Origin: Phytomonas francai
Taxonomy: Eukaryota; Euglenozoa; Kinetoplastea; Trypanosomatida; Trypanosomatidae
Assembly: GCA_001766655.1 (NCBI GenBank)
Contig: MJCC01000014.1
Span: 53,143-117,142, forward strand
Length of the DNA stretch: 64,000 nt
Direction: 5' to 3'
Shown: positions 9,304-19,257 of the stretch, in pieces
How positions within the stretch are numbered: the first letter of the stretch is position 1
Layout: every line of letters begins with the position of its first letter
Program-made: the position numbers and the translations under genes
Notes under the pieces: generated by a model
What the model was told of the DNA's origin: nothing
What the model saw: the letters and a program-made list of their open reading frames with translations, nothing else
Database searches by the model: none

Positions 9304-12300
9304 ATGGAGGCTTCGTTATCGCCCGAGTCCCTCGCGGCGGTGGAGAAGATTCGCGCGCAGGTCATTGCCCGTCGTTTGGAGCTCCAAGACGACTTCGCCG
9401 ACTTCGATCACCTGCGGTCGAAGGGGATCACCCCGGCGCAGTTCACGCGCGTTCTCTCCCGCAATCAGGTCGACCTCGCCCCCGACGAGCTCGCGGCGCT
9501 GATTCGCGAGTTCAGCGTTATGCCGGCGGGGGCCCTGCGCACGTGCGCGCATTCCCCCCCCAATCGCCCTCCCCACTGCGGGTCCGTCCACGTGAATTAC
9601 CAGGCGTTCATCCAGACGCTCAAGGAGCACCTCCGCCGGGAAGGGCGGGATCCGCACCCGCAAACGGCGAATCCCTCGATTTTGAAGCCCACCCGCGCGG
9701 ACGAAGACAACAAAAACGAAAAAGAGATGGAGGAGGAGCAGTTGAGGGCGGTTGAACAGCGGATTCGGCATCTGATCCAATCGCGTGGGCTGAACGTGGT
9801 GGCCGCCTTTAAAGGAATGGATCCCCTACGGACGGGGAAGGTCACGGAATCCCAGTTTACTCGATGCATTACCTTGGCGCTCCAGCAGCATCTCTCGCTC
9901 TTCACGCCGCCCTCCTGCCCGTCCGGCAAAACGTCAACGGGGGGAGGTTGTAGCGATGAAAAGAATCCGTTGAGGCGTACGGTGCTGGAGTTAATTTTGA
10001 AAAAATACGGGGATGGGCATGGGGACGTGCATTATATGGCGTGGTGCCGGGATGTGGATGATACCCTGAGCGGGAATACCGCGGGCGCCTCTCACGGGAA
10101 AAATTATAGAGATGATAAAAACACAATGAACCAAGAGGGGGGTTGCCCATTCGCGACATTAGGAAGCCCTTTGGGCGGCGTGTTCGGGAAGACCGCTGGG
10201 GTGTGCAACCCGAATCTCTCCTCAGAGGAGCTATTGGATATTTTACGCGCGCAATTTTCAGTTTATCGGCTTCGCTGTGAGGATTATTTTACCGATTTTG
10301 ATCCGTTTAAAACGGGGTTGGTAACCGCCCCGCAGTTCGAAAGCGCGCTCGGACGATTAGAGTTTGTAAAATTCAACTTGACACCGGAGAATATTTCCAC
10401 TTTAATTCGCGCATACGCTGCGGATTCGACAATTGACAAGTCCACTGAATCCTTCACAATGGTAGATACCACAGCAGCTTCGGTTTCCCCTTATCAGCGG
10501 GTTTGTTATATCAAATTTCTACACGACACGAATCCCAAGAACTTCCCCTCCAGGACCTCCTCCCCCTCCTCTGGAAACAATGTTAGCGTGAATACTAACA
10601 CGAATCTGATTAGCATGAATAATGGAAATAATAATTCGGTGAACTACTTCCACAAAACACACGCTTCGAATGCCTTTTTGAGCAGTGCGCAGGAGCGCAG
10701 CGAGGCAGATCGGATACTCGAAAAGGTCCGTCGGCAGGTCTCCACGAATCGTATCTTTCTTACCCCAGTTTTACGCGATATGGATCGCGTCCGAAAATCG
10801 ATTTATGAACATCGTATCTGCACCGCTCCGCGTTTTGCGCGCGCGTTGGCAACGCAGAAAATTATCTTACCTCAAAAAGAGCTCGAGCTGTTGATTCGTA
10901 AATACACCATTCCCCACGCGGATGGTACGCCGAGCGATGATGTACACTACTATCAGTTCGTCGTGGACGTCGATCCCACCCAGGCAAACGATTCCGCGGC
11001 AGGAAAAGCGGCATCCCCATCCACGCAAGACGGAAAGGTAACCTTTTTGATGTCCTCAGCGCCCTCCCCGACCACGACCCCCCGTGAGAAGGCCACGACG
11101 GAGGGAAAGGAGGAGGCGCTCGACCTCTCGAGTGTATTACAGCAGATCTGCCAGCAGGCGGAGGCGCGGCGTCTCCGCGTGGATGCCTTTTTCCCCGACT
11201 TCGACCCCCTGCGCAGCGGCAGGCTCGCGCGGAGTCACTTCATCACGGCCCTCTCCACCGCCGGGCTGGTGCTCGGCGAGGGCGAGCTCGGGCTGCTCGC
11301 CGACGCCTACGCGCGGCGCGCCGCGGGCCGCGACGCCGTCGACGTCGGCGCGTTTCTGCGCGACTTCGAGGCCGCGGCGTGCGCGCGGCGGGAGGCCGGG
11401 GCCGGGGCCGGGGCCGCGGAGGAGGACCCCCCGGGCCTCACCCCGGACGAGCGCGCGCAGCTCGCGCGGGTGCTCGGGCGGCTCCGCCAGCGCGTCGCGG
11501 CGGCCAACGCGCTGCTGACGCCCTTCTTCGCGGACTTCGACCGCCACCGCCGCGGCGCGATCTCGCGGGCGAACTTCGCGCAGGCCTGCCGGCGCCACGA
11601 ATTCGTGCTCGACGCGGCCGAGACGGCCCTCCTCGCCCGCGCCTACGCCGCCCCGGCGGAGCCGACCTGCGTCGCCTACCGCGCCTTCATCGCCGCGCTC
11701 GACGGGGACGAGGGCACGCATCCGCGCGCACGGGAGATGACAGCGCAGCCCCCCCCGGCCACGGCCGAGGCCCCCGCCCCGTGTGACACAGACGCCGCGG
11801 CGACGGTGGAGGGCGTGCTCGACAAAATCGCGGACTTCGTGCGGGTGCGGCGGCCGAACGTGGGGGAGTTCTTCCCCGATGGCGACGAGCTCCGCCACGG
11901 GCGCGTCTCGCACCCGCGCTTTCGCCACTGCGTGAGCCTGCTCGGACCCCTCACACTCACGGCGGCAGAGTTCGCGCGGCTCGAGGAGGCCTTCGCGGAG
12001 GGCGACGGGGTGAATTATCCGGCGTTTGTTGCTGCCGTGCGCGCACGGCTCGCCTCAGGGGGGGGAGCGACCACCTCGCGCGGGTTTTCTTCCGCTTTTT
12101 CTTCAATGAAAACGGAGGGGACTAGCAGTGATGGAAAGGGGGCCCTGCGAATGGAGGAGAAGCTCTACACGGAGGTCATTGGGAAGCTTCGTCGGAAGCT
12201 AGGCTCACGTCGCACGCAGTCACTGATGGCATTTCGGGAGTACGACCGCGCTCGGAAAGGCTATGTGAAGGAGGGGCAGTTTTTTGCGTGTTTATGTGCC

Positions 12301-12432
12301 TTACTGGGGGCGCCGCAGACGCCGTTGGAGGCGTCTATTCTCACCAAGACGTTTTCTTCCGGGAACGGCGAGATGGCATACGAACGGTTCTGCGCAGAAG
12401 TCGATGATGGGAAATTCAAGGCTGTTAGCTAG
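9304..12432 (+). CDS. Eight-module degenerate EF-hand repeat protein (EFCAB6-like architecture)
   Basis: A 1042-residue protein built from eight repeats of about 95-130 residues. Each has a leading helix (often ending IR..V or similar), a loop of the form FxDFDxxxxGxVxxxxF, a second helix rich in Leu and Glu, and a final YxxF strand-helix. Loop centres lie near residues 33, 170, 333, 495, 634, 746, 861 and 982. The loops keep Asp-x-Asp and a Gly but the spacing differs from the canonical 12-residue calcium loop and the position-12 Glu is absent, so calcium binding is doubtful. Repeated EF-hand pairs of this look occur in EFCAB6-type axonemal proteins; a flagellar structural role is inferred. 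Linkers differ greatly in length, and modules 5-7 are much more GC-rich than modules 3-4. Confidence 0.75.
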   Translation: MEASLSPESLAAVEKIRAQVIARRLELQDDFADFDHLRSKGITPAQFTRVLSRNQVDLAPDELAALIREFSVMPAGALRTCAHSPPNRPPHCGSVHVNYQAFIQTLKEHLRREGRDPHPQTANPSILKPTRADEDNKNEKEMEEEQLRAVEQRIRHLIQSRGLNVVAAFKGMDPLRTGKVTESQFTRCITLALQQHLSLFTPPSCPSGKTSTGGGCSDEKNPLRRTVLELILKKYGDGHGDVHYMAWCRDVDDTLSGNTAGASHGKNYRDDKNTMNQEGGCPFATLGSPLGGVFGKTAGVCNPNLSSEELLDILRAQFSVYRLRCEDYFTDFDPFKTGLVTAPQFESALGRLEFVKFNLTPENISTLIRAYAADSTIDKSTESFTMVDTTAASVSPYQRVCYIKFLHDTNPKNFPSRTSSPSSGNNVSVNTNTNLISMNNGNNNSVNYFHKTHASNAFLSSAQERSEADRILEKVRRQVSTNRIFLTPVLRDMDRVRKSIYEHRICTAPRFARALATQKIILPQKELELLIRKYTIPHADGTPSDDVHYYQFVVDVDPTQANDSAAGKAASPSTQDGKVTFLMSSAPSPTTTPREKATTEGKEEALDLSSVLQQICQQAEARRLRVDAFFPDFDPLRSGRLARSHFITALSTAGLVLGEGELGLLADAYARRAAGRDAVDVGAFLRDFEAAACARREAGAGAGAAEEDPPGLTPDERAQLARVLGRLRQRVAAANALLTPFFADFDRHRRGAISRANFAQACRRHEFVLDAAETALLARAYAAPAEPTCVAYRAFIAALDGDEGTHPRAREMTAQPPPATAEAPAPCDTDAAATVEGVLDKIADFVRVRRPNVGEFFPDGDELRHGRVSHPRFRHCVSLLGPLTLTAAEFARLEEAFAEGDGVNYPAFVAAVRARLASGGGATTSRGFSSAFSSMKTEGTSSDGKGALRMEEKLYTEVIGKLRRKLGSRRTQSLMAFREYDRARKGYVKEGQFFACLCALLGAPQTPLEASILTKTFSSGNGEMAYERFCAEVDDGKFKAVS

Positions 12433-13136
12433 GAAACTAATTATTAGCGCAATCCCAGTATATATATAAATATATATATATATATAAATTCAAATGATGT
12501 ATTCAATCCTTATATTTTTTGTCTTTTTCTCCCGGCGCAGTTGAATGTAAAATTTACTTACTATATTTGTCAAGAAACCACAATCGAATACAGTGAAGCT
12601 TGAACTACAGGAGTGAACAAATATGTATGCTTCCCTTAGTCCAGATCCTCTTTTAGGAGTAGGTGTTTCATATGATTGCGAAAAAAAAAAAATGACTTCT
12701 ATAGCACACAATTAGCTGTGCAAACATTAGAGACAAACGGTCAAGAAGGAAAACGAGTTTCTTCGTGTAGTTTCCAGTATTGTTACTAGTATTATCATTT
12801 TCCCTTTGGAAATCGCTCTGCTTCGTTTCAAGAGTTTACCCTTCAAGAAGCTTATTATATTTTCTTATTAACAGCGCCTCAGAACCATTCCGTATTATAA
12901 CAATTCGGTTTGTGGCTGCACACACCCTTTTTATAGTACCCTCGATCCAAATTTAGTAAACCGTCTTGTACTGAGGTAAGGCCTCTTTTTTTTGTATAAA
13001 GAAATTGGATTTGCTTTCCACCGTTTCTCACATATTCAGTAATATATAAAACTTTTTTTTTTAGAGGGGGCTCGAACGGACAGTCTCAACTATAACAACT
13101 TCATCAACTATCACGGTATCCTCAAGCTATAGGTAG
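12433..13136. other. Intergenic spacer and SERINC 5' UTR
   Basis: AT-rich, with a TA microsatellite at about 12460-12486. A T10 tract (13053-13062) is followed at once by AG 13063-13064, a strong acceptor leaving a 72-nt 5' UTR without ATG. Confidence 0.6.
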
Positions 13137-14348
13137 ATGGCGGCGGACGAAGATAATATCTTTATCCCAGGTTTTATTATCCGTCTCCAATATGCTTGCT
13201 ATCTCTTTGTTGGGATTCTTGCGACGTTGCTCTTTCGAACCTTCATGAGCTCCCTCTTCAACGGAATTTCATTTCTTGAAAAAGGCTGCACCTTTATCGA
13301 TCAAAACTCCGAGGTAAAGTTGCGGAAGGAGTGTGTGAGTGAGATGCTTATCTATCGTGTGAGCTTCTCGCTTGCTGTTTTTTTCTTGTTTCACTGGATA
13401 AGTGTGTCCGACTTGACATGCTGTATTCGGAGTGCTTCCCGGGCTGAACTCCAAGGACGGTTTTTCTACGTAAAAACGCTGCTGCTGGGGTTGATTTTCT
13501 TCCTGACATTTTTTATCTCGAACAGCTTTTTTGCGACATATGCGTATGTTTGCCTTTTTTCATCAGCCTTCTTCTTGCTGATTAATGTAGTGTTCCTAGT
13601 CGACTTCTCCTACCAGTGGAGCGATGACTGGAGCGAGCGGGCGGAGTCTAATGAAAAGTGGATGTGGTACCTTTTCGGGATCGCTGTCGGTAGCTTCGTG
13701 CTCGCCATCCTCATCAACATCGCCTCGATCTACATCTACGTTCCTCACGCAGATTGTAATTTGAATGCATTTGTCATCACAAGCGTGGCGGTTGGAGCTC
13801 TTGTGTATACTGTGTTATCCATTTGGGTGCCGCACGGCTCAATTGTGCCGAGTTGTTTAGTCTTTTTATACACCAGCGGGGTTCTTTTCATGACGCTCCG
13901 CACCGTTCCGAGTGATTACTGCAATCGCTACGGCACCGCCTTCTCGTCTGGGACTTCATTAAAACAGATGGTTTTCGGCAGCATTGTAACGAGTTTTACT
14001 CTGGCCTACACCGTTATCTCTTCCAGCGGGAGCGGGCGTGCGCTGAATGTCGGGTTAGACGATAATGATGAGGAGGAAGATCCCGACCGGAGCGGGCACC
14101 TCTCGCATTATATGTTTTTCCACTTTATCATGATCCTAGGCTCGATGTATCTCTCAATGCTCGCGACAGATTGGCGGGTGAGTGGCTCCGGGCAAGACAC
14201 CTTCCTGGGGAGCGTTAATATTGCATTTTGGGTTCGCATGATAGCTATGTGGTTGGCTATGTTCTTGTACATTTGGTCACTTTTAGCTCCCTATACATGC
14301 TGCAAAGGCAGGGACTTTGGGTTTTCTGTGGACGATGACTGGTTATAA
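13137..14348 (+). CDS. SERINC/TMS1-family multipass membrane protein
   Basis: A 403-residue protein with about ten hydrophobic helices along its whole length. Family features visible are the N-terminal membrane segment, the paired Cys region near DLTCCIRS, the NVVFLVDFSYQWSDDW segment that is characteristic of serine incorporator (SERINC/TMS1) proteins, the cytosolic acidic loop (DDNDEEEDPD, about 310-319), and the closing block with HYMFFHF...MYLSMLATDW and a final LWxxL-like helix ending in TCC. The family consists of eukaryotic membrane proteins of plasma and internal membranes linked to lipid scrambling and serine-lipid synthesis. It is slightly shorter than usual (about 450-490). Codon use is moderate, not extreme GC3. 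Start: first ATG after a clear acceptor. Confidence 0.9.
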   Translation: MAADEDNIFIPGFIIRLQYACYLFVGILATLLFRTFMSSLFNGISFLEKGCTFIDQNSEVKLRKECVSEMLIYRVSFSLAVFFLFHWISVSDLTCCIRSASRAELQGRFFYVKTLLLGLIFFLTFFISNSFFATYAYVCLFSSAFFLLINVVFLVDFSYQWSDDWSERAESNEKWMWYLFGIAVGSFVLAILINIASIYIYVPHADCNLNAFVITSVAVGALVYTVLSIWVPHGSIVPSCLVFLYTSGVLFMTLRTVPSDYCNRYGTAFSSGTSLKQMVFGSIVTSFTLAYTVISSSGSGRALNVGLDDNDEEEDPDRSGHLSHYMFFHFIMILGSMYLSMLATDWRVSGSGQDTFLGSVNIAFWVRMIAMWLAMFLYIWSLLAPYTCCKGRDFGFSVDDDWL

Positions 14349-15278
14349 TTAAGTGGTATCGATGTATATGGATACCAAGAGTAAAAGCAGCGCATAATAA
14401 TAATAATAATAATAAATCTTGAGATAGGGAGAGATAGGGGGGAGTGATTGCATTCCGCACATTTTGTGGAGTGTAAGAAAACCCACTAAAACAATACACT
14501 GTGAATATTAAAATCCCACTTTTAGAATTGTTCTGTAAATCAAAACTATTAGCATTTTTTATGTTGAGTATGAGAGGATTTTTTCTCATTTTTTTGATCT
14601 ACCACGACTTAAATTTTAACATGCCTACACTTTCAAAAATTATTTATACACATTTCACTTCTTTTGCTGACTCATATAGTAAAAATGTTCGAATACGCAT
14701 CCTGATAAAAGCATGCGGGAAAAAAATGTAAATTCATCTGAGTAGCATCCCAGACGTACTTCGTTACTTTTCGTTCATAGTTGTATAAGCTTTTTCTCCC
14801 TCATACTTTTTTCTTATTCTCTAGATTTTTTTAAGCTCTTTCCATTTTTTTTTTGTGCTAAGTTTTATAAATTTTTCCTATAAGGCTGCGTATTGGGTAA
14901 TTAGGCAATTTTTAATTTATCTACTTTCCCCAATATTGTATATATATATATATATATATATAGATATAGATATATACTATTGTGTATATACAAGGAAATT
15001 GAATAGTTTGGTTAGGTGTGTAAATTTTGATTTTGGGGTTTGACAACAACGAATTTAACAGAAAGAAGGTGATATCACGGGTTTTTCTAGGGTAGCGAGG
15101 ATCTTAAAAGGTAATAACTAATACTAACTAAGCCACTCCAAAGCTTGAAAAGGCATCCATCCGTTTCACGCAAGTAAACAACAGCAACAGTAGCAAGAAT
15201 TGAAAGCTTTTGAGGTTCCTTATTTCATACATCACCACACACTGCATTTGATCACAAACAGAACAGCATTCACTGCAA
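14349..15278. other. Intergenic spacer with (TAA)n and (TA)n repeats
   Basis: AT-rich. It holds (TAA)n at about 14393-14415 and an interrupted TA tract at 14939-14976. The likely acceptor is the AG at 15089-15090, after TTTTTCT, giving a 188-nt 5' UTR without ATG. Short open frames here are AT-driven and not credible genes. Confidence 0.5.
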
Positions 15279-16766
15279 ATGCCACCTAAGACTTCGAACA
15301 TCAAGGCCAAAGCGGCGCCAGGCACACATAGCCCCAAGCCCGGCGACCAGCACCCTCGCAAGGCGGTGAGTGGCACTAGCAAGGCCACCGAGGAGGCCGC
15401 GGCGCCCACCTCCGTTGGTCCAATCATTAAGGTCTCCCTCATCAACACAGCACCGGCGGCGGCTGGCAAAACCTTCCTAGACGCGCTCCAGGCCGGCCGG
15501 CGGACGGCGGCGGCGGCGGCGGCCCCTGCGCCAAACGGCCCTGCCGCGGAGTCCCCTGCCGCGACCCCGGAGCCGGAGCCCGTCCGCGCCGCGGCGGAGC
15601 CGGCTGTAGAGCCCTCAGCCACGAAGAACGTGTCCGAGCCGGCCTCGACGCCGGCAGAGACGTCGTCGTCGTCGGAGGAGGAGCCCTCCAAGCCCGAGGT
15701 CGGTCTGAACGTAGCAGAGGAGGCGCCGGCGGCGGTAGAAGCGCCCCTCCCGCCTCAGGAACCCGCGGAGGTGAGGGCGGCGTCCGTTAAGGCGGCCGCC
15801 GTGGAGGCCGTGTTGGAGCCGTCCGTTGTGGAGAATGTCGCGGCGGCGGCCCCTCAGAACGGGGCCGTTCCCTTTAGCTGGGCCACCGACACCGACGACG
15901 ACATCAACTTCCAGTTCCAACAGCCGAGCCCGCAGTTCGCGGCGGAGTACCCCGACGGCGTCCTCGAGAACCGCGCGCACAACGTCACGTTCAAGGTCCC
16001 GGCGACGGGCCAGACCATCGCCGGGGCGATGGGGGAGCTCCAGCGGGAGCGCCAGAGCCTCGCCGAGGAGCGGCGCGAGTTCGAGGAGCGGCGGCGGCGG
16101 CAGCAGGAGGAGGAGTCCGGCCTCGCCAAGCTCCGCCTGCAGCTCAAGGAGGAGGGCGATAAGCTGCGACAGGAGGGCGAGAAGCTGCGACAGGAACGGG
16201 AGGAGCTGCGGCAACAGCAACAGCAGCACCAGATGCGGGTCTCGCCGACGCAGTCGCCCGCGGAGCAGCCGCCGGCTCACGCGCCGCCGAAGCGGGCCCA
16301 CACCGGCGCCCCCGACTACGGCAACGTCCAGAAGGACTGGTCACAGACCCAGGCCCAGGACTGGCAGCAGACCCAGTCCCAGGACTGGGCCCAACCCATG
16401 CCCCACGAGCGCTGGACCGCCGAGATGGGCGTAGCCCCCAGCTACGACCTCTACGGCAGCGTCGGCGGGTTTCCGCAGCAGCGATCGTACAACTACCGCT
16501 CGACGGTGCCGGGGTCGATGGGCCAGCAGATACGCACTGGCCCGCCCGGGCGGATGCCGCAGACGCAGCTACTGCACCACATGGGCGGCGGCATTGGTGG
16601 AGGGATGCCCATTCCTCAGAACTTTAACAACACCCGCATGACTGCGATGCCGGGTGCGCCTGGGATGGCAGGGGGGCGCCCGCCGATGGATGGGAAGGCC
16701 CTTAACTTCGCGAACCGCAACCCCGTGCAGCAGCAACCCTTCAACGGCTATAACAAAACGTGGTGA
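15279..16766 (+). CDS. Low-complexity, Gln-rich coiled-coil protein of unknown function
   Basis: A 495-residue, largely disordered protein. Residues 1-200 are Ala/Pro/Glu-rich. About residues 245-320 form a charged coiled coil with near repeats (KLRQEGE, KLRQERE). About residues 345-372 carry three copies of a Q-D-W motif (KDWSQTQ, QDWQQTQ, QDWAQ). The C-terminal 120 residues are Gly/Met/Pro/Gln-rich with RTGPPGR- and GGGIGGGM-type segments, and the end is YNKTW. No RNA-binding or enzyme domain is visible. Such proteins are often RNP-granule or scaffolding components in trypanosomatids, but no role is assigned. Reading frame and start are well supported by the ATG-free 5' UTR. Confidence 0.75.
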   Translation: MPPKTSNIKAKAAPGTHSPKPGDQHPRKAVSGTSKATEEAAAPTSVGPIIKVSLINTAPAAAGKTFLDALQAGRRTAAAAAAPAPNGPAAESPAATPEPEPVRAAAEPAVEPSATKNVSEPASTPAETSSSSEEEPSKPEVGLNVAEEAPAAVEAPLPPQEPAEVRAASVKAAAVEAVLEPSVVENVAAAAPQNGAVPFSWATDTDDDINFQFQQPSPQFAAEYPDGVLENRAHNVTFKVPATGQTIAGAMGELQRERQSLAEERREFEERRRRQQEEESGLAKLRLQLKEEGDKLRQEGEKLRQEREELRQQQQQHQMRVSPTQSPAEQPPAHAPPKRAHTGAPDYGNVQKDWSQTQAQDWQQTQSQDWAQPMPHERWTAEMGVAPSYDLYGSVGGFPQQRSYNYRSTVPGSMGQQIRTGPPGRMPQTQLLHHMGGGIGGGMPIPQNFNNTRMTAMPGAPGMAGGRPPMDGKALNFANRNPVQQQPFNGYNKTW

Positions 16767-19257
16767 GGAGAACACCTCTTTGAAGTATATATGCAAGGGA
16801 CATACATAGTAAGTCGAAGTCCAAAGGAAATGGGAGTCGAGAAAAGAAAAATCTGACTCCTCCTTTGAAAGGCGGGCGAGACTTTTGCAGAACCCATGAA
16901 GGACTCCTCATATAAAGTCGTTGGAGCGAGCTCTGTCTTTTTTATTTGTGCATAAGGGAGGTCGGCATTAGCAAGAAGATTTTTTTTTTGTAGCTTCCTA
17001 TTTTTCCCATTTTTTATTATTTTAGAAAGTAACATAAAGAATAGGATCGTGTCTTTTATCATCAACACGGCAAAGCACCGATGCGCGAGTAAATAGGGAT
17101 GCTAATAAGGGGAAAGCAGGTGGAAGAAAATGAAGCTTATAGTGAAATTTTGAACTCGTTATGTGTATGTGCAAGCAATAGGAACATCATGATTGAAATG
17201 TTGCGAACACTCATTGATTCACACCTGTGAAGGCAAGGAGTCTCTTGAAAATCTATACCTATGATTAGCATTTTTTAACTTTTGCTTTTCTTTTATTTTA
17301 AAAATGATTGTTCTATTCGATGCTTCACTGCTTTCCAAAGTTCCAGCCTCCATCGCTCACATTATATCCCTTTTCAAAACGTTAGTTTACCCCTGTGATA
17401 TTCTATGCGAATTCGATGAGTCTTACTAATACATTTTTTCCCCGTTATTAACATGCTTTCTGATGCCATCATGAAGCTTAATTATATCCGAATGTGCGAA
17501 TCTAAGGTTTATCACGGGGGTCACATCGGAAAAATAAAAGGTATTATGGTTTCTTTTGTATATTTTTTTATTAAAAGAGCGTAGGAGGATTTGCCCACCT
17601 CCGCGTGCGGAGGGGATAAAGAAAAGTTCCTATTGACGTCATTTGTTCCTTTAACGATGTTCCTCCTGAAGTCAAAATATGTATAGTTGATGGGAAGTGA
17701 TGCGATTTTTAGATAAGGGAAAGACATCTTCGAAAAATGTGCTGTAAAAAAAAACTTTCGTATTCACCTTCAAGAGAGCACGGTTGTTGATGTACTCATA
17801 GGTGGGGAGTGAAAAGTGAATAAATAATCTTAACACTTAAATGATAAAAAATAGTAAGGGGTGAAAATGAATAAAAAGTTAAATTGCTTGGGAAATTGTA
17901 TATTGTTGTGTAATGTTAGCTCTACCTCCTTTAATCTAAGTCGAAGGCACTATGAACAAATGCTATTCTACCCTGGAGTTTTTTTTTGTCGTCCTTTCCC
18001 CTCCTTCTCAAAGCCATTAATTTATGTTATAGTTGGCTTCGTGCGTTTTCTTGTTATCAAATCGAAAAGAGTGATACAGAAAACGTGAATTAAAGGGAGA
18101 GAAGTGTTTTAATCAACTGAGAAAGTCCCGGGTATACATAACAAGAATAGACATAGTATTTAGGAAAGGGTATAGGCAAAAAAATACAAAATATGAATAA
18201 ATTTAACGAATAACCCAAAAGTATGGAGGGAATATCAACGTCATGAAGTAGCTTTAAAATAATAATAAAGGATAGGGAACCGTACAGAATATGATCCATT
18301 CTGGTCAGGAGGTGGTGCGATTAGTTGTAAAGAAATAAAATCACGAGAAATTCATAAGAAGCATTTTGCCTCATATATATTTATAGCAATTGTCCTTTTC
18401 TTGCTCTATGGATTACTCGCTTTCCGTCTTTGTTGCGACTTCTGACACAATGTTGAATTTTGTCCATGTGCTTCCTTTTTCCTCTCTTTATATGGTTCTT
18501 TTATTTGCTATATTTATTCTGCACACATTCGTCCTTTTTATTATTATTCCCAAAACGCAAAGTGCTTAAAATTGGTGTGCTAAACAGTAAGAGGAGAGGA
18601 GAATGACAACACAAAATATATATAATGTATACAATTTTCTGTTTATTATCTATTTATTTATTATTATTTTTGGGCCAATGCTTGGTAGGAGGTCGAATTT
18701 AAAAAAAGGAGTAATAACTAAATTATAATAAAAATAACAAGAATTCCTCTGGCATAAGACGAAAGGAGCGGTTGGAAAACACACCCTTTTATGTTTTCCG
18801 CGCAGCTGCAGAGGACTTCTTCTCCTTTCTAGCCCTTTTAAATACACAAAGATTCCGTTCATTTACCATGAAAATCAACTTTTTCATACCCCTTTCACTT
18901 CTTTTTTTCGTGTGTGGGCAAGTGTTAACCATATTGAACTTAAGACTAAGGAAAAGGGAGACGTAAAAAATCTCCTTTTGTTTAGAAATTCGTTGTGTAG
19001 AACTTGAAAAATAGGTATTCAGTTGTTTGAGGTGGGGAGAGTATCCTTTACGAAGGAAAAGTATATATCAACATTTTTCAGTAATTTTTTTTATCTTATA
19101 ATAAAAGGCGAGGCGTTTCATATTTTCAAAAGAAGGGTGTCGGCTTTTCTCCCCCCTTTGATTCCCTTCTCTCTGCATTTCGGTTTCGGTCCCAAGCTGC
19201 TGGAGCTTGGCAGCGTGAGGTGTTGAAAAAAGAAACCGGATAAAAGCCCATATAAAG
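16767..19257. other. Long gene-free interval (2.5 kb)
   Basis: AT-rich, with only short frames lacking coding character. The one local structure noted is a GC-rich perfect hairpin at 17598-17613. The 3' end has a strong pyrimidine tract (19141-19193) followed by AG 19195-19196, the probable acceptor for the next gene with a 61-nt ATG-free 5' UTR. Confidence 0.5.
17598..17613. repeat. GC-rich perfect hairpin in AT-rich spacer
   Basis: CCTCCG at 17598-17603 and CGGAGG at 17608-17613 are reverse complements around a CGTG tetraloop. It stands out in otherwise AT-rich DNA. Function unknown. Confidence 0.5.

Noticed and set aside
14501..15043. Small AT-rich frames between the SERINC and Gln-rich genes
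   Set aside because: Composition follows local AT content, no acceptor or family match.
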